Source: Kitasatospora sp. MAP12-44
GTDB lineage: Bacteria > Actinomycetota > Actinomycetes > Streptomycetales > Streptomycetaceae
Reading direction: 5' to 3'
NCBI RefSeq assembly: GCF_029892095.1
Contig: NZ_JARZAE010000004.1
Span: 3,038,001-3,102,000, forward strand
DNA: 64,000 nucleotides
In this document: positions 16,325-25,187 of the stretch, piece by piece
Position numbering within the stretch: the stretch's first letter is position 1
Layout: every line of letters starts with the position of its first letter
Program-made: the position numbers and the translations under genes
The notes under the pieces: model-generated
Seen by the model: the letters and a program-made list of their open reading frames with translations, nothing else
The model's database searches: none
Told to the model about the DNA's origin: nothing

Positions 16325-19300
16325 GTGAGCACTCAGCCGGGTTACCTGCGATTCCCACACCTGCACGACGGCCTGCTCGCGTTCACGGCCGAGGACGACG
16401 TCTGGCTCGCGCCGCTGGACGGCACCCGGACCGGCCGCGCCTGGCGGGTCAGCTGCGACCGGACCAGGGTCAGCCACCCGCGGCTCTCCCCCGACGGCGC
16501 CACCGTCGCCTGGACCAGCTCGGCCGCGCTGACCCCGGAGGTCTGGACGGCGCCGGTCGAGGGCGGCGAGGCGGTCCGGCTGACGTACTGGGGCAGCCAG
16601 GACACCCGGGTGCGCGGCTGGACACCGCAGGGCGAGGTGCTGGCGGTGACCTCGTTCCACGAACCGTTCGCGCACTACACCTGGGCGCACGCGCTGCCGC
16701 TGGACGGCTCACCGGGCCGCCGGCAGCCCTGGGGGCCGGTCCGCGACGCGCAGCAGGACGCGGAGCACACCCTGCTGCTGACCGCCGCCGCCCCGCACGA
16801 GCCGGCCGCCTGGAAGCGCTACCGCGGCGGCGCCACCGGCCGGCTCTGGCTGGACGGCGAGCGGCTGCTGGCCGACCTCGCGGGCCACCTCTCCTCGCCG
16901 ATGCTGCTCGGCGGGCGGGTGGCCTTCCTCGCCGACCACGAGGGCGTCGGCAACCTCTACTCCTGCCGGCTGGACGGCAGCGACCTGCGCCGGCACACCG
17001 ACCACGCGTCCTGCTACGCCCGCGAGGCCGCCACCGACGGCCGGCGGATCGTCTACCAGCACGCCGGCGACCTCTGGCTGCTCGACTCACTGGACGCGCC
17101 CGCGCCGCACCGGCTCGACGTGCCGCTCGGCGGCGCGCGGGCGGGCCGGCGCCCGTACCAGGTGACGGCCTCGCGCCACGTCAACGACCTGGTCTGCGAC
17201 GCCACCGGCCGGGCCGGCGTGGTGGGCGTGCGCGGCAGCCTCTACTGGCTGACCCACCGGGACGGACCGGTCCGGGCGCTCGCCGACACGCCCGGGGTGC
17301 GGGTCCGGCTGCCGGTGCTGCTCGGCCACACCGCGCGGATCGCCTGGGTCACCGACGCCGAGGGCGAGGACGCGATCGAGCAGGTCGCGCTGCCCGGCGA
17401 GGACGCCGCGGGGCGCCGGGCCGAGCCGCCGCGCCGGATCGCGAGCGGGCAGCTGGGCCGGGTCCTGGAGCTGGCCGCCGCCCCGGACGGCCGCACCCTG
17501 GCCGCCACCGCCTCGGACGGGCGGCTGCTGCTGGTCGACGCCGAGGACGGCACGGTCCGCGAGCTGGCCCGCTCGGCGTACGGTCCGGTGCGCGGGCCGG
17601 CCTTCTCGCCCGACTCGCGCTGGCTGGCCTGGTCGCAGCCGGTGGCCGGCCGCTCGCTGCGCCGGATCCGGCTGGTGCGCACCGACACACCCGAGCAGAT
17701 CGTCGACGTCACCAGCGGCCGCTTCGAGGACGAGCAGCCGGTGTTCACCCGCGACGGCCGGTTCCTGGTCTTCCTCTCGTGGCGCGGCTTCGACCCGGTG
17801 CACGACGTGCACACCGGCGACCTGTCGTTCCCGCTCGGCTGCCGCCCCTACCTGGTGCCGCTGGCGGCGGACACGCCGTCGCCGTTCGCCGCGCCGGTGG
17901 ACGGCCGCCCGGCGGTCGGCGGGCTCGACCCGCAGGAGGCCGGCGGCGACGGCACGGTGCGGGTCGACCCGCAGGAACTGGCCACCCGGCTGGTGCCGTT
18001 CCCGGTGATCGCCTCCAAGTACTCCTCCCCGGCGGCGGTGCGCGGCGGCCTGATCTGGCTGCGCTGGCCGATCTCGGGGACGCTCGGCCAGACCTTCGCC
18101 AACCCCACCGACACCTCCGGGCGCCCGGCGCTGGAGCACTTCGACCTGGCCACCGCCACCCGCAGCACGCTGCAGGAGCAGGTCGACGGGTACGCGGTGG
18201 CCGGCGACGGCAGCGCGCTGACCACCTTCCTGGCCGGCACCCTCAAGCTGCTGCCGCTCTCCTCGCCGCACAACCCGGTCACCGTCGACCTGCGCCGGAT
18301 CACGCACACCGTGCACCCCGCCGCCGAGTGGCGCCAGGCCTACCGGGAGGCGGCCCGGATCGTCCGCGACCAGTTCTGGGACCCGGGCCTCGGCGGCCTG
18401 GACTGGCCGGCGCTGACCGAGCAGTACGCGCCGCTGCTGGAGCGCGTCGCGACCCCCGACGACTTCGCCGACCTGCTGCGCGAACTCCTCGGCGAGCTGG
18501 GCACCTCGCACGCGTATGTGACGCCCTCGCGGCGCGGCGAGGGCCCGGCTCCGCTGCAGCAGCCGCTCGGACTGCTCGGCGCCTCGGCCCGCCGGACGCC
18601 CGACGGGCGCTGGCTGCTGCAGCGGATCCTGCCCGGCGAGTCCTCCGACCCGCGCGCCCGCGCCCCGCTGGCCGGCCACGGCGTGCGCGACGGCGACGAG
18701 TTGCTCGCGGTGGCCGGGCGACCGCTGGACCCGGTGCGTGGCCCAATGCCGCTGCTGGCCGGCACCGGCGGCACCACGGTCGAACTCACCGTCCGCAGCG
18801 GCGCGGACGGGCCGGTGCGCCGCCTCGCGGTGACCCCGCTGACCGACGAGCGGCCGATCCGCTACCAGGACTGGGTGGTGCGACGGCGGGCGCTGGTACG
18901 GGAGTTCAGCGACGGGCTGTGCGGCTATCTGCACATCCCGGATCTCGGCGGCTCCGGCTGGGCCCAGTTCAACCGCGACCTGCGCAGCGAACTCGACCGC
19001 CCCGCCGTGGTGTTGGACGTCCGCGGGAACGCCGGCGGCAACGTCTCCGAACTCGTCCTGGAGAAACTCACCCGCCGGGTGCTCGGTTGGGACTTCAGCC
19101 GCGGCCGCCGCCCGGCGCGCTACCCGCGCGACGCGCCGCGCGGCCCGGTGGTCGCACTGGCCGACGAGGCGACCAGCTCGGATGGCGATGTCATCATCAC
19201 CGCGGTCAAACTCCTGGGCCTGGGACCGGTGTTGGGCCAGCGCACCTGGGGCGGCGTGGTCGGCACGCTGGGCCGCTACCCGCTCGGCGACGGGACCCAG

Positions 19301-19546
19301 ATCTCGGTACCCGCCAACGCCTCCTGGTTCACCGGGGGTTACGGCTTCGCGGTGGAGAACCACGGGGTGGAGCCGGACATCGCGGTGCTGCGCACCCCCG
19401 CCGACTGGGCGGCCGGGCGCAACACCGAGCTGGCGGAGGCCGTCCGCGTCGCCCTGGAACTACTGCGCCACACCCCCGCCACCGCACCCCCGCCCCCCAC
19501 CGAACCCCGCCCCGACCTGCGTCGCCCCCCGCTACCACCACGCTGA
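16325..19546 (+). CDS. Tricorn-type protease (S41 family)
   Basis: A 1073-residue cytosolic protease that would cut peptides released by the proteasome or Clp. The first 650 or so residues are beta-propeller repeats with many SPDGA/FSPDSRWLAW blades. A PDZ-like domain follows (about 745-830), then the S41 core. The tricorn catalytic set is visible: SH in GTSHAY (about 728), nucleophile Ser in TSSDGD (about 951) and Glu in VENHGVEPD (about 1012). The GTG at 16325 has GAAGGA 8 bp upstream. An ATG 9 bp earlier overlaps that site and is less likely. The Pro-rich tail is low complexity. Confidence 0.93.
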   Translation: MSTQPGYLRFPHLHDGLLAFTAEDDVWLAPLDGTRTGRAWRVSCDRTRVSHPRLSPDGATVAWTSSAALTPEVWTAPVEGGEAVRLTYWGSQDTRVRGWTPQGEVLAVTSFHEPFAHYTWAHALPLDGSPGRRQPWGPVRDAQQDAEHTLLLTAAAPHEPAAWKRYRGGATGRLWLDGERLLADLAGHLSSPMLLGGRVAFLADHEGVGNLYSCRLDGSDLRRHTDHASCYAREAATDGRRIVYQHAGDLWLLDSLDAPAPHRLDVPLGGARAGRRPYQVTASRHVNDLVCDATGRAGVVGVRGSLYWLTHRDGPVRALADTPGVRVRLPVLLGHTARIAWVTDAEGEDAIEQVALPGEDAAGRRAEPPRRIASGQLGRVLELAAAPDGRTLAATASDGRLLLVDAEDGTVRELARSAYGPVRGPAFSPDSRWLAWSQPVAGRSLRRIRLVRTDTPEQIVDVTSGRFEDEQPVFTRDGRFLVFLSWRGFDPVHDVHTGDLSFPLGCRPYLVPLAADTPSPFAAPVDGRPAVGGLDPQEAGGDGTVRVDPQELATRLVPFPVIASKYSSPAAVRGGLIWLRWPISGTLGQTFANPTDTSGRPALEHFDLATATRSTLQEQVDGYAVAGDGSALTTFLAGTLKLLPLSSPHNPVTVDLRRITHTVHPAAEWRQAYREAARIVRDQFWDPGLGGLDWPALTEQYAPLLERVATPDDFADLLRELLGELGTSHAYVTPSRRGEGPAPLQQPLGLLGASARRTPDGRWLLQRILPGESSDPRARAPLAGHGVRDGDELLAVAGRPLDPVRGPMPLLAGTGGTTVELTVRSGADGPVRRLAVTPLTDERPIRYQDWVVRRRALVREFSDGLCGYLHIPDLGGSGWAQFNRDLRSELDRPAVVLDVRGNAGGNVSELVLEKLTRRVLGWDFSRGRRPARYPRDAPRGPVVALADEATSSDGDVIITAVKLLGLGPVLGQRTWGGVVGTLGRYPLGDGTQISVPANASWFTGGYGFAVENHGVEPDIAVLRTPADWAAGRNTELAEAVRVALELLRHTPATAPPPPTEPRPDLRRPPLPPR

Positions 19547-19547
19547 T

Positions 19548-19573
19548 GGGGCGCACCCTCCTGGGTGCGCCCC
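19548..19573. terminator. Terminator after the tricorn gene
   Basis: GGGGCGCACCC, loop TCCT, then GGGTGCGCCCC: a perfect 11-bp stem starting 2 bp after the stop codon. Confidence 0.8.
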
Positions 19574-19590
19574 TCCATTCCCCCTACCAA

Positions 19591-19794
19591 CTACATCGGC
19601 TCGTGCCCGCCTTCACTCTCCATGTCGCTCTCGGCCTGCTCCAGCGGGTCCGGCCCGCTCTCCATCCGCTCGGCCGCCTTCCGACCACCCTCCGACATCG
19701 CGTCGGAAGGCTGGTGCCGGTGACCGGTCATCGCCTGCTTGGCCTGCTCCAGCGCCTCGTCGGCCTTGTCCCTGAACTTTTCGAAGACGCCCAT
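19591..19794 (-). CDS. Small hydrophilic protein of unknown function
   Basis: A 67-residue, highly charged protein beginning MGVFEKFRDKADEALEQAKQ and rich in Glu, Ala and Met, predicted to be helical. It loosely recalls small Rv0909-like antitoxin or CsbD-like stress proteins, but no family can be claimed. The ATG at 19794 has AGGAGGA 4-5 bp upstream, which supports translation. It stands alone, convergent with the tricorn gene. Confidence 0.65.
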   Translation of the reverse strand: MGVFEKFRDKADEALEQAKQAMTGHRHQPSDAMSEGGRKAAERMESGPDPLEQAESDMESEGGHEPM

Positions 19795-19927
19795 GACTCC
19801 TCCTGCGGGTCTCGTCCGGCAATGGGCTGTGACCAACATGTCACCGCTCCCCCACCCCCGCACGTCGAGAGATCCCCTGGTCAGCCACCCAGACGAAACC
19901 GGGCCGTCGCGTCATCGGTGCCCCCCG

Positions 19928-20176
19928 TCAGGCCCGGCCGAGGTGGAAGACGGTGACCGTGACCGTCTGGTCGTGGACCTCGTACTGGACACGGTAGAAG
20001 CCGACCTGAATGCGGTAGATCCCGCTGACCCCGACCGTGAAGGCACCCGCCGGACGGGGGTTGTCAGCGAGCAGGTCGACAGCCTGGAAGACCTGCTGGA
20101 TCCCTGCCCGATCGCCGGCCGCGTACTTCTGCGCCACGGCCAATGCCTCGGGCTCCCAGACGATGCCGTAGGTCAC
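19928..20176 (-). CDS. RelE/ParE-family toxin
   Basis: An 82-residue type II toxin. The fold signature is VWEPEALAVAQKY at the N-terminus, LADNPRPAGA in the middle and YRIQVGFYRVQYEVHDQTVTVTVFHLGRA at the end, the typical basic-aromatic strand of ribosome-dependent mRNA interferases. The ATG overlaps the upstream antitoxin stop (ATGA), giving the usual antitoxin-toxin order and coupling. Activity is inferred from family. Confidence 0.88.
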   Translation of the reverse strand: MTYGIVWEPEALAVAQKYAAGDRAGIQQVFQAVDLLADNPRPAGAFTVGVSGIYRIQVGFYRVQYEVHDQTVTVTVFHLGRA

Positions 20177-20427
20177 GAAGCCTCTCCGAGAACCTGGCGG
20201 CGGGCCTCATCGTGCGGAACACTCGGCCCGGTCTCGCCGCGTGCCTTGCGCGCCAGGTACTCCGCGGTGGCCCGGTGGTACTCCAGCTCCTCCAGCTCGG
20301 CCGGACTGATCAGGACGGCCATGGTCTGGCCCCGGTCCGAGAGGGCGATGCGCTTCTGTTCGGCGCTGACCTGCCGCGCCAGGGCCCCCAGCTTGTTGCG
20401 GGCCTCGGTGATCGGATAGGTGTCCAT
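20173..20427 (-). CDS. Phd/YefM-family antitoxin
   Basis: An 84-residue antitoxin. The N-terminal DNA-binding half has YPITEARNKLGALARQVSAEQKRIALSDRGQTMAVLISPAELEEL, the Phd/YefM pattern. The C-terminal half would wrap the toxin encoded directly downstream. Such proteins repress their own promoter; CATAGCAATAGTGCGCAC-like sequence just upstream of the start (20437-20455) may hold the operator, but this was not resolved. Confidence 0.9.
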   Translation of the reverse strand: MDTYPITEARNKLGALARQVSAEQKRIALSDRGQTMAVLISPAELEELEYHRATAEYLARKARGETGPSVPHDEARRQVLGEAS

Positions 20428-20516
20428 CTGACCAACATAGCAATAGTGCGCACTTCAGCGCAGAACATCGCAGTATCAGCCCGGCAACAGCGTCGCCGAT
20501 GGCGCCTGGTCCGACT

Positions 20517-20549
20517 GGAACCCCGGGGCGCTGATCGCCCCGGGGTTCC
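20517..20549. terminator. Terminator of the phospholipase gene
   Basis: GGAACCCCGGGGCG, loop CTGAT, then the exact complement: a 14-bp perfect stem 22 bp beyond the phospholipase stop codon on the minus strand. Confidence 0.85.
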
Positions 20550-20570
20550 GTGTCGGTCATGAGCCGGCGG

Positions 20571-22619
20571 TCAGCCGGTGATGCTCGGGGTGCCGGTTTC
20601 CAGGTGGCCGGAGAAGCGCTGGGACCAGGTGGTGTCCGCGTCGACGGTGACGGTGAAGTCGTACCAGCCGTTGGTGTCAGCGACCGCGTTGAAGTAGTCG
20701 CTGACGTTTCCGCCGGCCGGCACGTGGTACGTCCACGGGCCGTCGGTGCGGTAGTTGTTGGCGGCGATGGTGAAGGTGAGCGTGCTGGCGGCGCTGTTGG
20801 CCATCTTGAAGTAGACGGCGAGCTGCCCGCTGCCCGGCTCGATGGCGTAGCTGGCAGCGACGGCGGCGTTCTTGCCGGCCTTGGTGGTGTTGCCGGTGAA
20901 GCGGCGCAGGAAGCGGTTGGGGCCGGTGACGCTCAGGTCGTAGGCGCCATTGCCGTAGCCGGTGCCGACATTGAAGTAGTCGCTGGTGGCACTGCCCGGG
21001 TCCACCGTGTACTGCCAGGGGCCGCCGCTGCGGTAGGCGTTGGCGTACGCGGCGAAGTGCGCCGACTTGGTGGCCGCGGCGCCCTGGTTGGCGAAGGAGA
21101 GCCAGACCAGCGTCTTGCCGTTGGCGTCGAACTCCAGGTGGTCCAGGTTGGCGTTCGGCTGGTACGGCAGCGCGCGGGCCGGACGGGTGCCGGACTCCTG
21201 GACGGGCAGCGCGTTGTTCGCCGGCGCCGGGTTGGGCAGCGGGCCGCAGGCGGACAGACCGATGGTGGCCGAGGTGTCGGGCAGCGCGGGCAGGTCGTAG
21301 ACCGGGTTGGCGAAGTCGAAGACCGAGGTGAGGTCACCGCAGACCTTGCGGCGCCAGGCGCTGATATTGGGGCAGGTGGCCGGCTTACCGATCGCGGCGG
21401 TCCAGGTCTCCAGGAAACGAAGCACCGAAGTGTGGTCGAAGGTCTCGGAGTTGACCCAGCCACCGCGGCTCCACGGCGAGACGGCGATCATCGGGACCCG
21501 GAAGCCCAGGCCGATCGGGGTGCCGTTGTAGGTCTCGCCCGCGGTGCCGGAGGGGGCGACCGGCGGCGGGACGTGGTCGAAGAAGCCGTCGTTCTCGTCG
21601 TAGTTCAGGAAGAGGATCGAGGAGTTGTAGACATTGGGGTCGGCGTTCAGCGCGTCGACCACCATGTGCACGAAGTGCGCGCCGTCCTCGGGCGTGGCGT
21701 ACGGGTGCTCGGAGGAGCCCTGGTCGGCGACCACCCAGGAGACCTGCGGGAGGGTGCCGTTCAGCACGTCGGCCTTGATCGCGGCGGCGATGTCGACCGG
21801 GGTGTTGCCGGTGCTCGGCACCGAGCCCATGCCCTGGGTGGCGAGCGCGCTGCCGGCCGGCGCGTTGGCGAACTGGCTGAAGTAGGCCAGGGCGTTGTCG
21901 CCGAAGTTGTCGGAGGCGTTCTGGTAGACCTTCCAGCTCACCCCGGCGCTCTGCAGCGCCTCGGCGTAGGTCTGCCAGCGCAGGCCGGACTCGTCGCCGC
22001 CGTCGTAGGCCGGGCCGCCCGCGCTGCCGGCCGGGTCGATCCACCCGCTCCAGTGGTAGGTGCGGTTGGGGCCGGTGGCGCTCAGGATCGAGCAGTGGTA
22101 GGCGTCGCAGACGGTGTAGTTGTCGGCCAGCGCGTAGTGGAACGGGATGTCGGCGCGCCCGAGGTGGCCCAGCGCGCGGACGTTGCCCTTGGCCGAGACC
22201 CAGGAGTCCATCTTGCCGTTGTTCCAGGCCGCGTGCTGGTCGCTCCAGGCGTGCGAGAGGTCGCCGTTGCACTGCGCGAGGCGCTCGGGGTCGGCGCCGC
22301 CGGCCGGGCTGGTGGCGCTGAACGCCCACGGGTACTGGCGGCCGGAGCCGTTGGGCTGGTTGAAGACCGAGTAGCCGCCGGCGATCTGGATCGCGCTGCG
22401 GTCGGCGAAGCCCCGCACACCCTGCAGCATGCCGAAGTAGTGGTCGAAGCTGCGGTTCTCCTGCATCAGGATCACGATGTGCTGGACGTCGGTGATGGTG
22501 CCCGTGCTGGTGAGCGTGGTGCTGGGGACGGTGGTGGCACCGACCGTCCCGACCACGGCCGCACTCGCCGCCGCGCTCGCCGACAACGCCATGAACTTTC
22601 TGCGGCTCAGCTCTGTCAT
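20571..22619 (-). CDS. Secreted phospholipase C, phosphocholine-type (Tat substrate)
   Basis: A 682-residue phosphoesterase that hydrolyses phospholipid head groups outside the cell. The Tat signal is SRRKFMALSASAAASAAVVG at residues 5-24. The phosphoesterase domain has HIVILMQENRSFDHYFG (about 47-63), metal-site residues in NYDENDGFFDHVPPP, and VSPWSRGGWV. Two tandem C-terminal DUF756-type domains follow (about residues 480-680), each with a DYFN..G/N.W(Y)D motif. The ATG at 22619 places the Tat motif correctly; the open frame extends further without support. It stands alone between a terminator and a possible operator, and a role in phosphate scavenging is likely from the family. Confidence 0.93.
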   Translation of the reverse strand: MTELSRRKFMALSASAAASAAVVGTVGATTVPSTTLTSTGTITDVQHIVILMQENRSFDHYFGMLQGVRGFADRSAIQIAGGYSVFNQPNGSGRQYPWAFSATSPAGGADPERLAQCNGDLSHAWSDQHAAWNNGKMDSWVSAKGNVRALGHLGRADIPFHYALADNYTVCDAYHCSILSATGPNRTYHWSGWIDPAGSAGGPAYDGGDESGLRWQTYAEALQSAGVSWKVYQNASDNFGDNALAYFSQFANAPAGSALATQGMGSVPSTGNTPVDIAAAIKADVLNGTLPQVSWVVADQGSSEHPYATPEDGAHFVHMVVDALNADPNVYNSSILFLNYDENDGFFDHVPPPVAPSGTAGETYNGTPIGLGFRVPMIAVSPWSRGGWVNSETFDHTSVLRFLETWTAAIGKPATCPNISAWRRKVCGDLTSVFDFANPVYDLPALPDTSATIGLSACGPLPNPAPANNALPVQESGTRPARALPYQPNANLDHLEFDANGKTLVWLSFANQGAAATKSAHFAAYANAYRSGGPWQYTVDPGSATSDYFNVGTGYGNGAYDLSVTGPNRFLRRFTGNTTKAGKNAAVAASYAIEPGSGQLAVYFKMANSAASTLTFTIAANNYRTDGPWTYHVPAGGNVSDYFNAVADTNGWYDFTVTVDADTTWSQRFSGHLETGTPSITG

Positions 22620-22708
22620 CAGGCTCGCCAACCCTTCGATCTCGCCGCACCCGGCGGCACGCCGACGCACCGCGGATGCGCGCGCCCAGGCCCTGTCCGC
22701 ATGCCGCA

Positions 22709-22725
22709 TACACAGGTTGTGTGTA
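22709..22725. promoter_or_regulatory. Inverted repeat upstream of the phospholipase gene
   Basis: TACACA-GGTTG-TGTGTA, embedded in an AT-richer patch with TTGTACACACAACC on the minus strand, lies about 90 bp upstream of the phospholipase start. It could be an operator of a TetR or GntR-type regulator. It does not match the PHO box pattern (GTTCACC repeats) that I would expect for phosphate control. Confidence 0.4.
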
Positions 22726-22858
22726 CAACATGAGCCGCGCGCCATCCTGGCCCAGCCGAAGGTGCCGCACCAGGGTGCGGGAGGGAGTTTGGCGAACTGT
22801 TCGCCCAGCGGTCAGCGGACGGCGCGCGGGTGAACCCCGGCTGTCGTTTGTGAGTGGA

Positions 22859-23524
22859 TCAGGCGTCCTTCACCTGGACACCCAGTGCCTGCGCGAACTG
22901 CGGTGCCAGCTCGAAGAGTTGAGCTGAGGAGATGACGGCGCCGCGCAGGCCCTCGTGGCCGTCGGGGAGGCCGAGCCGGGTGGCGCCGCGCAGGTCGACC
23001 TTCTTCAGGGTGGCCCCGCCGAACCGCACCTCCTCCAGCGAACTGCCGGGGAAGGAGACCTCGGTGAGCTTCGCGCCACCGAAGTCGATGTCCTTCAACT
23101 GGCAGTCCTCGAAAACCACTTCGCGCAGCACTGCGCCGCGCAGGTTGATCGCCTCCAGCTTGCACTGGCGCACCGTCAGCCGGCGCAGCTGCGAGCCGTA
23201 GGCGGCGATCCCGGCCAGCAGGCCGGCCTGCACGGTGGCGTCCTGCCACTCGCTCTCGGCCAGGTCGGTCGCCACCCAGCGGCAGCCGTCCAGCCAGACC
23301 TCGTTGAAGCGGGCCTGGCGCAACCGGGCCTCGGTGATCGAGACACCGGTGAACGCGCACTCCAGGAAGGTCGCCCCGCCCGCCTGGGCGCCGTCGTACT
23401 GCCCACCGTCGAAGTGCACGGTGTCGTAGCGGGCGTCCCGGCTGAGCGGGCCGCGGTGCGGCTGGAGCAGATGGGCGTACGGCAGGTCGGCGAGCTGCTG
23501 GGGCACGGCGGGGGCCTCGATCAC
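22859..23524 (-). CDS. Pentapeptide-repeat protein
   Basis: A 221-residue protein built of A(D/N)LXX-type pentapeptides (for example TFLECAFTGVSI, AINLRGAVLREVVFEDCQL, VDLRGATRL) from about residue 50 to 190, forming a right-handed quadrilateral beta-helix. Some relatives mimic DNA and shield gyrase from quinolones, but most have no known role. The GTG at 23524 is the first start in reach; no clear ribosome site was seen, so the start is provisional. It is followed on the same strand by nothing closer than the phospholipase gene. Confidence 0.85.
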   Translation of the reverse strand: MIEAPAVPQQLADLPYAHLLQPHRGPLSRDARYDTVHFDGGQYDGAQAGGATFLECAFTGVSITEARLRQARFNEVWLDGCRWVATDLAESEWQDATVQAGLLAGIAAYGSQLRRLTVRQCKLEAINLRGAVLREVVFEDCQLKDIDFGGAKLTEVSFPGSSLEEVRFGGATLKKVDLRGATRLGLPDGHEGLRGAVISSAQLFELAPQFAQALGVQVKDA

Positions 23525-23577
23525 GGTGCGGGGGCGGGTCCTGGCGATCGTCGCACGCGCCGCCGACAGAGCAGCGG

Positions 23578-24759
23578 TCAGGACGCGGGCCGGGCGTGCA
23601 GCCAGACCCCGACGGCAACCGCAGCGGTGGCGACCAGCCCGGTGGCCAGTACGCCGGACTCGCCGAGCGCCGTACAAGCCAGCACGGCCAGCGAGGCGAG
23701 CGGCAGCACCCACTGGGCGGTGCCGGTCTTGGTGTGCCGGGAGTGCAGCGCCCAGACCGTGAAGAGGTAGAGCGCACCGGGCACGGTCACCGCGGCGGTG
23801 GCGGCGGTGGCGGAGATGTGCGCGGCGCCGACCGCGTACTCGACGGCGACCTCCAGTCCCGCGCCGATCGCCGCCGCCGATCCGAAGATCAGATAGTGCC
23901 CATAACCCCAGAGGAAGGCCTGCCGGTTGGAGCGCAGGTGCTCGTGCACCGGGCGGGCGAAGTAGATCCACCACGCGGAGAAGCAGAGCAGGATGCCGCC
24001 GATCGCGATCGGCACCAGCTTGCCCAGCGCCTCGTGCTCGTCGACGGCCGCCTGCACGGCGACGGTGGCCGCCGAGACCGTCTCACCGAGCACGATCAGG
24101 GTGAAGAGCCCGTAGCGCTCGGAGATGTGCCCGGGGTGCCAGCTGGTCTGCACCGACCGCTCGGCCAGCGCCGGCACCGCCAACTCGGCCAGCACGCCCA
24201 GCGGGATCAGGTACGGCGTCACCGTGTGGGGCACCAGCAGCAACAGCACCCAGCCCAGCTGCACCAGCGTGATCCCGGCCGCGTAGCGCCGCGCCATCGT
24301 CCGCGCCGCGCCGCTCTCCCCCTGCGCGGCGCGCAGCCACTGCGTCACCATCGCCAGGCGCATCACCACATAACCGGCCACCGACAGCCCGTAGCCGCCG
24401 CCCGTGAAGAGCCGCGGGATGCCGGCCGCCAGGATCAGCACGCCGGTGATCTGCACCAGGGTGGTGATCCGGTACGGGACGTCGTCGCAGTCATAGGCCG
24501 AGGCGAACCAGGTGAAGTTCATCCAGGCCCACCACACGGCGAAGAAGCTGAACACATAGCCGACCAGCGCCACCCGCAGGTGCCCCTCGCCGAGCGCCAA
24601 CGCCAGCTGCCGGCCGGCCTGGCCGACCGCGACCACGAAGCAGAGGTCGAAGAAGAGCTCCAGCGGGGTGGACGCCCGGTGCGCCTCCGCCCGGCTGCGG
24701 CGCACCATGCGGCGCACCACCGGATCCGCGGGCGTGGCGGGGGCGGGTCCTGCGGTCAT
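23578..24759 (-). CDS. Low-temperature-requirement A (LtrA) family membrane protein
   Basis: A 393-residue integral membrane protein with about ten to twelve hydrophobic segments. The LtrA hallmark near the N-terminus is present (RASTPLELFFDLCFVVAVGQ, residues about 30-49). HPGHISERYGLFTLIVLGETV is the second conserved block. The function in actinobacteria is unknown; the family name comes from a Listeria cold-growth mutant. The ATG at 24759 has GAGAGGG upstream. Confidence 0.92.
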   Translation of the reverse strand: MTAGPAPATPADPVVRRMVRRSRAEAHRASTPLELFFDLCFVVAVGQAGRQLALALGEGHLRVALVGYVFSFFAVWWAWMNFTWFASAYDCDDVPYRITTLVQITGVLILAAGIPRLFTGGGYGLSVAGYVVMRLAMVTQWLRAAQGESGAARTMARRYAAGITLVQLGWVLLLLVPHTVTPYLIPLGVLAELAVPALAERSVQTSWHPGHISERYGLFTLIVLGETVSAATVAVQAAVDEHEALGKLVPIAIGGILLCFSAWWIYFARPVHEHLRSNRQAFLWGYGHYLIFGSAAAIGAGLEVAVEYAVGAAHISATAATAAVTVPGALYLFTVWALHSRHTKTGTAQWVLPLASLAVLACTALGESGVLATGLVATAAVAVGVWLHARPAS

Positions 24760-25187
24760 CGGGGCCCTCTCGGGACGTCGGACGGGCGACTCCCGCGATG
24801 GTGGCACCCCGGACCAGCGGGCGCACGCACCGCGCCCGCAGACCCCGGGGCCGGTCACCTGGCTCGCGCAACCCCGGCCGCCGAGCGTACGCGCCGACAA
24901 GCGCCGAACAGCCGCCGCTGTCAAGGAGAGTTGACGCCGCAGTGCGCGAACCGGGTGACAGCAAGCCCACCACCGGGCGCGCCCCGCGCGGCCGACTGCG
25001 CGGGACCGCGGCGCCCGACTACATTCCTGCTCAGTGGAACGACGGGAAGGGCGTCCTGCGGGCAACGCGGAAGGTCAAGGCCGGATCGGCGACGACGGGG
25101 GCGGCACCGCTGCCTCCCTGTCGCACCGGGCTCGTGATCACCGCGCTGCCCGACAGCACCGCAGGCTGCCCGCGTACGGGCGGCCGG
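24760..25187. other. Gene-free stretch upstream of LtrA
   Basis: These 428 bp carry no convincing gene on either strand. A GTG/TTG frame around 24931-25130 exists but its composition (Arg/Pro/Gly) is that of random GC-rich sequence. A weak GCCCG-CGTA-CGGGC hairpin at about 25171-25184 might help end the binding-protein transcript. It otherwise holds the LtrA promoter, which I could not pinpoint. Confidence 0.4.

Noticed and set aside
16195..19956. A frame of over 1200 codons overlapping the tricorn gene on the same strand
   Set aside because: Composition is almost only Arg, Ala, Gly and Pro; the tricorn frame carries the full catalytic set and a ribosome site.
20437..20460. Operator of the toxin-antitoxin pair in the AT-richer patch before the antitoxin
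   Set aside because: No clear inverted repeat could be defined, so it is not listed as a separate site.
24903..25130. A possible small gene upstream of LtrA on the plus strand
   Set aside because: Despite GAGAG before a TTG, the encoded residues are random-looking Arg/Pro/Cys/Gly with no recognisable family and no codon bias.
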